Assembly (NCBI GenBank): GCA_947383065.1
Contig: CANDCB010000081.1
Coordinates: forward strand, 1 to 5,317
DNA length: 5,317 nt
Direction: 5' to 3'
DNA from: an uncultured Bacillota bacterium
GTDB lineage: Bacteria; Bacillota_I; Bacilli_A; RF39; UBA660
Shown: positions 1-5,317 of the stretch, one piece after another
Numbering within the stretch: position 1 is the first letter of the stretch
Layout: the number at the start of each line of letters is the position of its first letter
Position numbers and translations under genes: made by a program
Notes under the pieces: model-generated
The model's database searches: none
What the model was told of the DNA's origin: nothing
What the model saw: the letters and a program-made list of their open reading frames with translations, nothing else

Positions 1-5
1 TACTA

Positions 6-11
6 TCACCT
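6..11 (-). promoter_or_regulatory. Ribosome binding site of a gene starting just beyond the left edge
   Basis: The minus strand reads AGGTGA with five bases (TAGTA) left before the window ends. This is the same sequence and spacing as used by the spoVIF-like gene. It lies 18 nt after that gene's stop with no terminator between, so the next start codon is predicted at or just past the edge, in the same operon. The product is unknown. Confidence 0.5.
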
Positions 12-29
12 GCTCTTAGTATATAACAT

Positions 30-272
30 TTAAAACATTTTATCTACACTTTTAGGTACCTTTCCTTTTAGTATAGTTTCAACAATCTTATCCTCTTTTT
101 CTTTAGAAACTTCTTTACCAGTTAAAGAAGATAATGTTTTTACTACACTCCTTAATGATGCTTCATCATTTAAATTCCCTTGTTGTAATTTTGTAGCTAA
201 AGATATTATCGTATCTTTATCTACTTTCGTTTTCTTTTCAACGCGTGAAAAAAATTTATCATCAAAATTCAC
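30..272 (-). CDS. SpoVIF-family (stage VI sporulation protein F) small protein
   Basis: This is an 80-residue, charged protein with no signal peptide or membrane segment. It resembles the SpoVIF/YjcC family by recall, not by a search. The family features I see are an N-terminal FFSRVEKKTKV segment, a central helix with DEASLRSVVKTLS, and the conserved VSKEKEDKIVETILKGKVP block near the C-terminus. The length is close to the roughly 80-90 residues usual for the family. In Bacillus subtilis the protein is made in the mother cell and is needed for normal spore coat assembly; a similar role here is inferred. The start is GTG at 272, chosen because a perfect AGGTGA lies 5 nt upstream and there is no ATG alternative. 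The stop is TAA. No terminator follows; another ribosome binding site appears 18 nt downstream, so the gene is probably the first or an internal member of an operon running off the left edge. Confidence 0.8.
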   Translation of the reverse strand: MNFDDKFFSRVEKKTKVDKDTIISLATKLQQGNLNDEASLRSVVKTLSSLTGKEVSKEKEDKIVETILKGKVPKSVDKMF

Positions 273-277
273 TTATA

Positions 278-283
278 TCACCT
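278..283 (-). promoter_or_regulatory. Ribosome binding site fixing the GTG start of the spoVIF-like gene
   Basis: The minus strand reads AGGTGA followed by TATAA and then GTG. Five nucleotides of spacing to a non-ATG codon make the GTG at 272 the most credible start. Confidence 0.75.
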
Positions 284-333
284 AATATATTCTATGTAAT
301 ATTCCAAATAAAGATATTAATAATTATTATTTC

Positions 334-362
334 GCATAAAAATTAAATTTTAAACCATAATA
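334..362 (+). promoter_or_regulatory. Sigma-G-like promoter candidate for the DUF1540 gene
   Basis: GCATA at 334-338 and CATAATA at 356-362 are separated by 17 nt. From memory, the B. subtilis forespore sigma-G consensus is GHATR, a spacer of 17-18, then CATxHTA, so both boxes and the spacing fit. No good sigma-A promoter is visible in front of the gene. The predicted transcript start (about 369) leaves a leader of only about 10 nt and would cut into the GGTGA ribosome binding site. In a sequence this A+T-rich a chance match is possible. Confidence 0.35.
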
Positions 363-378
363 ATAATGGTGATAAAAT

Positions 379-552
379 ATGGATGAATATAATTATAAAT
401 ATAATCAAAGAATTGAATGTTGTGTTAAAGATTGTATTCACTGCATAGATGGCTCTAGATGTAATTTAGACAGAATTCAAGTATCTAAAGACATAAGAAA
501 TGAAAATACTATGTATAATACAATTTGTCAAAGTTACGAAGAAGAAAGATAA
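379..552 (+). CDS. DUF1540 domain-containing small Cys-rich protein
   Basis: This 57-residue protein reads MDEYNYKYNQRIECC at its start and QSYEEER at its end. It has six cysteines at residues 14, 15, 19, 22, 28 and 50. The spacing (IECCVKDC, then the Cys of SRC, then an IQV strand, then a C-terminal TIC) matches the single-copy DUF1540 pattern, in which four conserved Cys probably bind a metal; the metal role is inferred. The biochemical function of the family is unknown. The start ATG is preceded by GGTGA at 6 nt spacing. A terminator hairpin begins inside the stop codon, so the gene is monocistronic. It is divergent from the spoVIF-like gene across a 106-bp gap and carries a sigma-G-like promoter match, which hints at expression in the forespore. 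Codon use is like the neighbours. The family call is from the Cys pattern alone. Confidence 0.8.
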   Translation: MDEYNYKYNQRIECCVKDCIHCIDGSRCNLDRIQVSKDIRNENTMYNTICQSYEEER

Positions 553-577
553 ACAACTTAAATAGTTGTTTTTTTCT
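551..577 (+). terminator. Intrinsic terminator of the DUF1540 gene
   Basis: An 8-bp stem, AAACAACT (551-558) with AGTTGTTT (564-571), has a TAAAT loop and runs into a T tract to 575. It starts in the TAA stop codon. Confidence 0.8.
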
Positions 578-593
578 GTAAAATTAATGATTT

Positions 594-631
594 ATCATAA
601 TATTATTTAATAAAGATATCTTATTTATGAT
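594..631. repeat. Palindromic element in the deacetylase promoter region
   Basis: ATCATAA (594-600) is repeated inverted as TTATGAT (625-631). A perfect 10-bp palindrome AAGATATCTT (613-622) sits inside that interval. The right arm overlaps the extended -10 of the downstream promoter. This could be an operator for a dimeric regulator or a weak hairpin; high A+T content makes chance palindromes common. Confidence 0.35.
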
Positions 632-636
632 ATATT
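628..636 (+). promoter_or_regulatory. Extended -10 promoter of the PdaC-like deacetylase gene
   Basis: TGA followed by TATATT gives an extended -10 (TGnTATATT). The -35 region, about TTAATA at 607-612 with an 18-nt spacer, is poor. The predicted start near 643 gives a leader of about 29 nt. The 10-mer TTATGATATA recurs in the priA promoter. Confidence 0.5.
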
Positions 637-671
637 TAAGATGAAAAGTTGCAGTGAAAGAAGGATTTTAT

Positions 672-2135
672 ATGAAGAAAACACATAAAATTAACATAAA
701 AAAAGCAATTATAATTTATAGCATTTTAATAATACCTATTTTAATTATTTCCTTTATTATGATTATGCTTCAAAAAAAAGATTTCATGTTTGAAGTAGAA
801 AATATAATGGTAAATAAGGAAAATTATAACATGTTAATCACATATCCTTTACTAAACGATAATAAATTTAACAAAAAAATAAACAAAATGATTAAAAGTG
901 AAAAAAAAGAATTTCTATCTATTGTAAAAAATGATATGGAATTAGATAATCATCCTTTTGATTATGAACTTAATATAAACTATAGTTATACAACATTTGA
1001 TAACATATATTCAATTCATTTCAAAAAATTAAGATATACAGGTGGTGCTCACTATGATAGAGATGATATAGTTTTCTATTATGATAAAAAAAGCGATAAA
1101 GAGGTAAATTTAGAAGATTTAATAATTGATAAAGAGAAATTTTATAAAATATTAAAAGATGAATCTAAAAAATATTTACTTTCTAATAAAGAAAAATTAT
1201 CTTTATATTCTGAAGATAATATGATTACTGAGGGCATAAATAACTTAAAATATTTATCATTTAGTGAAGATAGTCTTTGGATAATTTTTCCCCCATATGA
1301 AGTTGGACCATGGAGTAGTGGTGAAATTCTAGTTCCCATAAATTACAATTCAATAAAAGATAACTTAAATCAAGATTATTTTGATGTATCATTATTAAAA
1401 AATAATGAGAATAATTCTAATAATAACCAAAATAATAACCAAGAAAAACCAAATAATAACAATAATAAAGGAGAAATCAACAATGATAGCAGTAACGTTC
1501 AAGCTATAATAAGAGATAGTGCATATTTTAAAGATAAAAAGTTAATTGCCTTAACTTTTGATGATGGTCCCTCTTGGAAAATAACTGAAAACTTTTTAGA
1601 CGAACTAAACAAAAGAAATGCTAAAGTATCCTTCTTTATGCTTGGAAATAGAGCAAAAAGCCAGGGCAAATTAGTTAAGAGAATATATGAAGAAGGCCAT
1701 ACCATTGGTTCACATACATACGACCATAAAAATCTTAAAAATTTAAAAATAGATGAAGTCATGTATGAAGTTAACGAAACAAATAAAATTTTAAAAAATT
1801 TCACAGGAGTTGAACCAAAATACCTAAGACCACCATATGGAAACTACAATAATGAAATTCTAGAAGCAACCAATATGAGCTTCATCTTATGGAATGTTGA
1901 CACTGAAGACTGGAAGAAAAAAGATAGTGAAAAAGTTGCTCAATATATAATAGATAATGCCAAAGATGGCGATATCATATTATTACATGATTTATACAAA
2001 ACTTCTATTGAAGGAGCTTTAAAAGCTATTGATGAATTAAAAGATAAAGGTTACGCTTTCGTTTCCTTAGATGAATTAATAAAATTTAAAGGAAAAAATG
2101 CTGAAAATCATAAAGCCTACAGATACTTTAAATAA
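672..2135 (+). CDS. PdaC-like membrane-anchored polysaccharide (peptidoglycan) deacetylase
   Basis: This 487-residue enzyme probably removes N-acetyl groups from cell-wall glycan on the outer face of the membrane. Residues 12-33 form one hydrophobic segment after a Lys-rich start, acting as signal anchor. Residues about 50-120 resemble DUF4163 and about 120-235 DUF3298 (RYTGGAH, VNLEDLI). An Asn-rich linker (244-275) leads to a C-terminal NodB domain with all motifs: TFDDGPS (base D297, metal D298), H348-T-Y-D-H352, RPPYG (386-390), DTEDW (410-414) and LLHD (catalytic H439). The same order is found in B. subtilis PdaC, which deacetylates N-acetylmuramic acid. GlcNAc specificity, as in PgdA, cannot be excluded from sequence. 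The ATG at 672 is preferred because AGAAGGA lies 6 nt upstream; an in-frame GTG at 654 has no comparable site. The gene is monocistronic, with its own promoter and terminator. Confidence 0.9.
   Translation: MKKTHKINIKKAIIIYSILIIPILIISFIMIMLQKKDFMFEVENIMVNKENYNMLITYPLLNDNKFNKKINKMIKSEKKEFLSIVKNDMELDNHPFDYELNINYSYTTFDNIYSIHFKKLRYTGGAHYDRDDIVFYYDKKSDKEVNLEDLIIDKEKFYKILKDESKKYLLSNKEKLSLYSEDNMITEGINNLKYLSFSEDSLWIIFPPYEVGPWSSGEILVPINYNSIKDNLNQDYFDVSLLKNNENNSNNNQNNNQEKPNNNNNKGEINNDSSNVQAIIRDSAYFKDKKLIALTFDDGPSWKITENFLDELNKRNAKVSFFMLGNRAKSQGKLVKRIYEEGHTIGSHTYDHKNLKNLKIDEVMYEVNETNKILKNFTGVEPKYLRPPYGNYNNEILEATNMSFILWNVDTEDWKKKDSEKVAQYIIDNAKDGDIILLHDLYKTSIEGALKAIDELKDKGYAFVSLDELIKFKGKNAENHKAYRYFK
1401..1496 (+). 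repeat. Low-complexity Asn-codon tract encoding the interdomain linker
   Basis: Runs of AAT/AAC codons with occasional CAA encode an Asn/Gln-rich stretch. The 11-base unit AATAATAACCA occurs twice in tandem at 1420-1442. The tract separates the DUF3298 and NodB domains and is probably a flexible spacer that can change length by slippage. Confidence 0.7.
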
Positions 2136-2141
2136 CTATTT

Positions 2142-2183
2142 AAAAAAACTAAGTTTATTTTCTCCAATAAACTTAGTTTTTTT
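2142..2183. terminator. Bidirectional terminator between the convergent deacetylase and priA genes
   Basis: A perfect 18-bp inverted repeat (2142-2159 with 2166-2183) encloses a 6-nt loop, TTCTCC. Each arm has a run of seven A or T at its outer end, so both strands give a hairpin followed by U residues. The right arm overlaps the TAA stop of the priA C-terminal fragment (2182-2184). Confidence 0.9.
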
Positions 2184-2502
2184 ATAATATTAAAGGATTA
2201 TTATCTATCTCAATATTAACTTTATTATTTAACATATAAATTTCATCTAAATCTTTTAAAGTCTTAAAAAGATTAGAATCTTTTTTATATTTTAAAATTA
2301 TTTGAAAACGATATATATTATTAATCTTAAACATCGAAGCCGTTGTAGGTCCAAGAATAATTGTCTGTTTAGATAAATTATTTTCTAAATATTTTTTTAC
2401 TTTTGTTATTTCAAGAGATGCTTCATTATAATCCTTAGAAGCTATTTTAATACTGGTTAAAAAATAATACGGAGGATAATCTAATTTATGACGATTTACC
2501 AT
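2182..2502 (-). CDS. priA: PriA C-terminal domain, separated from the helicase part by a frame break
   Basis: This 106-residue reading frame is the C-terminal domain of PriA (primosomal protein N'). The family landmarks are RHKLDYPPYYFL at its start, ILGPTTAS in the middle, YRFQIILKYK, and an IEIDNNPLIL end. In intact PriA this domain helps bind branched DNA and joins the helicase core to partner contacts. Here its frame differs from the upstream helicase part, and about 24 residues that should precede it are absent. Its first ATG (2500-2502) overlaps the upstream stop in ATGGTAA, so reinitiation by a terminating ribosome is conceivable. The nearest SD-like sequence, AGGGG, is a poor 13 nt away. 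It is more likely a remnant of a disrupted gene, or an assembly error, than a separate protein. It ends in the bidirectional terminator. Confidence 0.75.
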   Translation of the reverse strand: MVNRHKLDYPPYYFLTSIKIASKDYNEASLEITKVKKYLENNLSKQTIILGPTTASMFKINNIYRFQIILKYKKDSNLFKTLKDLDEIYMLNNKVNIEIDNNPLIL

Positions 2503-4289
2503 TGAATTATTACTTCCCCTGGCAAATTACTTCGTCCAGCTCTCCCCGCAACCTGCGACAATAAAGCAAAAGTTCTTTCTCCACTTCGAAAATCTGGAAT
2601 ATTTAAAGTTGCATCAGCATTAATAACTCCAACTAAAGTTACTAAAGGAAAATGCAGTCCTTTTGCAATCATCTGCGTCCCGAGTAAAATATCATATTCA
2701 TGATTTTTAAACTTATTAATAATATCCTCATGTGCTCCTTTATTTCTTGTTGTATCTGCATCCATTCTCATAATTCGTGCCTCAGGTAATAAACGCTGTA
2801 ACTCTAATTCTAATTTTTCTGTGCCTAAACCATAATCAGTTAAAGCTTGCTCATGACATTCTGGACATACATTATTTTTTAATACTGTATAACCACAATA
2901 ATGACATCTTAAATTATTTGTTGATTTATGAAAAGTAAGTGCTATATCACAATAAGGACATTTATAAGTATAACCACAAGATTTACAGGTAATTATAGTT
3001 GAGTACCCTCGACGATTTAATAAAAGAATAGACTGTTCTTTTTTTTCTAAGCGATCCTTTAATTTTAACTTTAATTTCTCCGAAAAAATAGTATTAAATC
3101 TTTTCATTTCTTTAGTCATATCAACAATTTCTATTTCTGGCAATAAAGAATTTCCTACTCTATTAGGCATACTAATATATTTATAAACTCCTTTTAAAGC
3201 CCGTGCCATACTTTCCAAAGAAGGTGTTGCACTACCTAAAACTAAAGGAATATGATTATATTCTTTTCGGTATATTGCCATATCTAAAGCATGATATCGT
3301 GGCATTGTATCTTGTTTAAAAGTTTCACTATGTTCTTCATCAATTATAATTAAACCCAGATTAGTTATAGGTGTAAAAATTGCACTACGAGTTCCAACAA
3401 CTATATGAACCTCATTACGCAAAATCTTCAAATATTCGTCATACTTCTCCCCAACAGACAATCCGCTATGAAATATAGCCACATCATTACCAAAATGACT
3501 ATAAAACTTATTAATTATTTGGGTCGTCAAAGATATTTCTGGTACCAACATTATAGCCTTCTTATTTTCCTTTATAACTCTTTTAATTAATTCAATATAA
3601 ACTTCAGTCTTACCAGATCCTGTAACTCCATGTAAAAGATAAGTATCTTCTAAAGCTAAATCAATACTATCAAGAGCATTTTTCTGTTCTTTTGTAAATT
3701 CAAATTCTTTTCCCTTAACTTCTTTATTATTTAAACGATAAATTTGTTCATATTCAAGTTTTACTAAACCTTGTTCCATCAAAATATCTAAAGCACTACT
3801 AGCTATTGCGCTTTTTAAAACTTTCTTTTCTTTCAATAAAAGGTTTAAAATTTCTATTTGTTTAATACGACGTGGATACTCATTTATATAATTAGCAATT
3901 TTTTCTTCACTATTATTTAAAACAACATAAATTAAATACTTTGAATAAGCTCTTTTATGTTCTTTTACTTTTAAAGAACTTGGTAACATTGTCTGATATG
4001 CTGTAATTTTAGTACATAAAGTTTTACTTTGAAGGTATACTCCTAAATTCATTAATTCATCATTTAAACAAAAATACTTATCTACAATATCTATTATTTC
4101 TTTTAACTCATAATTATCTGCAAAGCTTTCCTTTATACTTGTTACAAAGCCATTAATTATTTTACTTCCAAAAGGTACTAAAACTTTCATCCCAACTTTT
4201 ATATCATCTTTTAAATTAGAAGGAATTAAATAAGTAAATGTTTTATCTATTGACTTAGCACTATATTCAATTAATACTTCAGCATACAT
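2496..4289 (-). CDS. priA: PriA replication-restart helicase, N-terminal 597 residues (frame-disrupted gene)
   Basis: PriA recognises stalled forks and D-loops, unwinds the lagging arm and loads the primosome. Visible parts in order: a 3' DNA-binding domain (1-105, VLVPFGS), a winged-helix region (about 110-190), Walker A GVTGSGKT (221-228), a DEEH box (317-320), GSATPS, a zinc module with eight Cys (435, 438, 444, 447, 462, 465, 475, 478), GTQMIAKG and QVAGRAGR (579-586). All catalytic and zinc residues are present. The frame ends at GEVIIQW, where relatives continue for about 130 residues; the C-terminal domain follows in another frame. The start is the ATG at 4289, with AAAGGAGG 7 nt upstream; a TTG one codon earlier is only 4 nt from it. 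The intact family is typically 720-800 aa, so this product alone is truncated. With the helicase core complete but the C-terminal domain lost, activity is doubtful. Confidence 0.9.
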   Translation of the reverse strand: MYAEVLIEYSAKSIDKTFTYLIPSNLKDDIKVGMKVLVPFGSKIINGFVTSIKESFADNYELKEIIDIVDKYFCLNDELMNLGVYLQSKTLCTKITAYQTMLPSSLKVKEHKRAYSKYLIYVVLNNSEEKIANYINEYPRRIKQIEILNLLLKEKKVLKSAIASSALDILMEQGLVKLEYEQIYRLNNKEVKGKEFEFTKEQKNALDSIDLALEDTYLLHGVTGSGKTEVYIELIKRVIKENKKAIMLVPEISLTTQIINKFYSHFGNDVAIFHSGLSVGEKYDEYLKILRNEVHIVVGTRSAIFTPITNLGLIIIDEEHSETFKQDTMPRYHALDMAIYRKEYNHIPLVLGSATPSLESMARALKGVYKYISMPNRVGNSLLPEIEIVDMTKEMKRFNTIFSEKLKLKLKDRLEKKEQSILLLNRRGYSTIITCKSCGYTYKCPYCDIALTFHKSTNNLRCHYCGYTVLKNNVCPECHEQALTDYGLGTEKLELELQRLLPEARIMRMDADTTRNKGAHEDIINKFKNHEYDILLGTQMIAKGLHFPLVTLVGVINADATLNIPDFRSGERTFALLSQVAGRAGRSNLPGEVIIQW

Positions 4290-4313
4290 CAAAATTCCTC
4301 CTTTATAAATTTT

Positions 4314-4322
4314 ATTATATCA
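4314..4322 (-). promoter_or_regulatory. Extended -10 promoter of priA
   Basis: The minus strand reads TG, A, TATAAT, a full-consensus extended -10. No good -35 is found at 17-18 nt; TTGTCT lies 21 nt upstream. The predicted start near 4307 gives an 18-nt leader that begins just before the AAAGGAGG site. Confidence 0.65.
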
Positions 4323-4420
4323 TAACTATTTCACTAAACTAGACAATTTTAAAGTAAAATTTAAACGCTATAAAAAGCCAAACTATCTAAAAAAAACAAA
4401 TATTAACTAAATAACAAAAT

Positions 4421-4445
4421 AAAAAGAACTCTAGTAGTTCCTTTT
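4421..4445 (-). terminator. Intrinsic terminator downstream of deoD
   Basis: On the minus strand a stem of about 10 bp (4436-4445 with 4421-4430, including one G-U pair and a GAACT/AGTTC core) has an ACTAG loop and is followed by T-rich sequence to about 4415. The G-U pair forms only in the minus-strand RNA, which favours that direction. It lies about 50 nt past the deoD stop. Confidence 0.75.
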
Positions 4446-4448
4446 ATT

Positions 4449-4478
4449 TTAGTGGCATCATTGATGCAGTATCACTAA
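4449..4478 (-). other. Second hairpin between deoD and its terminator
   Basis: GCATC-ATT-GATGC (4455-4467) is flanked by TTAGTG (4449-4454) and CACTAA (4473-4478), which can extend the stem across a 5-nt bulge. It has no T tract, so it is not itself a terminator. It might protect the 3' end of the mRNA or be left over from coding sequence. Confidence 0.35.
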
Positions 4479-4497
4479 CCCTTTTCTTCTTCTAGAA

Positions 4498-5223
4498 TTA
4501 GATTATTGAATCAAGAGCTAATTCTATCATTTCATTTAGAGAAGTAAGTCGTTCTTCGGAAGTTAAAGTACGATTCTTAAAACGTGAATCAGTAGCTGTC
4601 AATATTACCGCTGCTTCACGATTAAAAGTATTTGCCACATGTATCAAAGCAAAACTTTCCATTTCTTCACCAAGAATATTTAATTCTTCAGGATAATGGT
4701 TCATAATCTTATTATTAAATACATATGGTCCAAAAATATCTGATGTCATAATCGCACCTTTATGCACAGGTAACTTCTTTAATTTAGCAACTTCATATAT
4801 TTTATTAACTAAGTTCATTGATGGTATAACATAATTTTCTTTATAATTATTATAAATTTTACCATAATTAGACTCAGTATATACTTTATCTGCCAAAATA
4901 ACCTCCGGAATATCCACACTTTTAGATTCTACACCACAAGTACCTACTCGTATTATCTTTTGTACATTATAAAAATAAAATAGTTCAAAAGCATAAATTC
5001 CGCAAGATGCCATTCCCATTCCAGAACCCATAACAGTTACCCTTTTATCTTTATAAAAACCAGTAAACCCTAACATATTTCTAACATCAGTAACCTTCTT
5101 AGCTTGCTTTAAAAAATTTTTAGCAATATATTCTGCTCGTAAAGGATCACCTGGTAATATTACAACATCTGCTATATCTTCTTTTTTAGCATTCATATGT
5201 ATTGGCTCACTATTTGGTTTCAT
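4498..5223 (-). CDS. deoD: Purine nucleoside phosphorylase, DeoD type
   Basis: This cytoplasmic salvage enzyme splits purine (deoxy)nucleosides with phosphate into free base and (deoxy)ribose 1-phosphate. The 241 residues are slightly longer than the usual 233-239. The conserved residues seen, by recall of the E. coli enzyme, are H9 (subunit-interface His), PGDPLRA (24-30; phosphate-binding G25 and R29), R48 in VRNMLGFTG, IRVGTCG (91-97; R92, T95), the EME ribose-binding motif (187-189), catalytic D212 and R225. The trimer-of-dimers PNP-I fold and hexameric form are inferred from the family. D212, equivalent to E. coli D204, marks the broad-specificity type that accepts 6-aminopurines. The ATG at 5223 has AGGAGG 7 nt upstream. 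The gene has its own promoter and terminator, and the terminator separates it from priA downstream. No other deo or pup gene is in view. Confidence 0.95.
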   Translation of the reverse strand: MKPNSEPIHMNAKKEDIADVVILPGDPLRAEYIAKNFLKQAKKVTDVRNMLGFTGFYKDKRVTVMGSGMGMASCGIYAFELFYFYNVQKIIRVGTCGVESKSVDIPEVILADKVYTESNYGKIYNNYKENYVIPSMNLVNKIYEVAKLKKLPVHKGAIMTSDIFGPYVFNNKIMNHYPEELNILGEEMESFALIHVANTFNREAAVILTATDSRFKNRTLTSEERLTSLNEMIELALDSII

Positions 5224-5248
5224 TTTCCTTCCTCCTCTATAATAATAT

Positions 5249-5277
5249 TATATATTAAATATACATTTTTATGTAAA
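5249..5277 (-). promoter_or_regulatory. Sigma-A-type promoter of deoD
   Basis: On the minus strand TTTACA (-35, 5272-5277), a 17-nt spacer and TATATA (-10, 5249-5254) are found. The predicted start near 5242 leaves a leader of about 19 nt. The -35 directly follows the T tract of the upstream terminator. No operator-like repeat is evident. Confidence 0.6.
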
Positions 5278-5317
5278 ACAAAAAACCATCCATTTACACA
5301 CAAATGTAAATAGATAG
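5278..5317 (-). terminator. Intrinsic terminator of a minus-strand gene beyond the right edge
   Basis: On the minus strand a 13-bp stem (5305-5317 with 5286-5298, two G-U pairs, core ATTTACA/TGTAAAT) has a 6-nt loop and is followed by GTTTTTT. The G-U pairs occur only in the minus-strand RNA, so it ends a leftward gene upstream of deoD that is outside the window. The stem may extend past the edge. Confidence 0.8.

Noticed and set aside
654..671. GTG at 654 as a deacetylase start adding six residues
   Set aside because: The ATG at 672 has AGAAGGA at ideal spacing and begins a typical Lys-rich signal-anchor N-terminus. The GTG has no comparable site.
641..688. Short upstream frame (15 codons) overlapping the deacetylase start in another frame
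   Set aside because: It has no ribosome binding site, and the predicted transcript start is at or after its ATG. The peptide has no recognisable attenuator feature.
1142..1339. Minus-strand open frame inside the deacetylase gene
   Set aside because: It is an antisense shadow with no ribosome site or recognisable domain, within a strongly supported plus-strand gene.
1401..1496. Asn-codon repeats as a CRISPR or other non-coding repeat array
   Set aside because: They are in frame within the deacetylase gene, lack regular repeat-spacer structure and simply encode a low-complexity linker.
1499..1804. Minus-strand open frame of 101 codons opposite the NodB domain
   Set aside because: It is a shadow of the conserved NodB-encoding region. 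Its hydrophobic, Phe/Leu-rich translation is what antisense of Lys/Glu-rich coding sequence gives.
3405..3590. Plus-strand open frame within priA
   Set aside because: It lies opposite the conserved helicase motifs of priA and has no ribosome site or family resemblance.
4293..4497. A possible gene or RNA in the 205-bp gap between priA and deoD
   Set aside because: The gap is accounted for by the deoD terminator, a hairpin and the priA promoter. No coding frame or riboswitch fold is recognisable.
4935..4941. Thr instead of the E. coli Ser in the IRVGTCG phosphate loop of DeoD
   Set aside because: Thr at this position is, as far as I recall, common in Bacillota DeoD proteins and keeps the hydroxyl, so it is not a functional anomaly.

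Overview
The window is very A+T-rich with compact intergenic regions. It uses the standard genetic code: Trp is TGG throughout and every visible stop is TAA. Shine-Dalgarno sequences are strong (AAAGGAGG, AGGAGG, AGGTGAT). Together with a SpoVIF-family sporulation protein, a DUF1540 protein, a PdaC-like deacetylase and a Bacillota-type PriA, this points to a low-GC endospore-forming, or spore-former-derived, member of the Bacillota. A gut Bacilli/Erysipelotrichia-like lineage is a guess only.

Layout, left to right. On the minus strand at 30-272 is a small spoVIF-like gene with a GTG start. A ribosome binding site at the left edge shows that its operon continues out of the window. Divergent from it, on the plus strand, is a 57-codon Cys-rich DUF1540 gene (379-552) with its own terminator and a promoter-like match to the forespore sigma-G consensus. 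Next on the plus strand is a membrane-anchored polysaccharide deacetylase with PdaC architecture (672-2135). It converges on priA through an 18-bp bidirectional terminator.

The minus strand from 4289 to 2182 is priA, the primosomal replication-restart helicase. It is not intact. The 597-aa helicase part stops at 2496, and the C-terminal domain resumes in another frame from 2502. About 24 expected residues are missing at the junction, consistent with a deletion of roughly 73 bp. Upstream of priA, also on the minus strand, are a terminator and then deoD (4498-5223), a complete purine nucleoside phosphorylase with its own promoter. The right edge carries the terminator of a minus-strand gene outside the window.

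The genes do not form one pathway. The left part is spore- and envelope-related (SpoVIF, DUF1540, PdaC-like). The right part is housekeeping (replication restart, purine salvage). I see no mobile element, CRISPR array, tRNA or rRNA, and no convincing new multi-gene system. The broken priA and the sporulation-type divergent intergenic region are the points most worth a second look.
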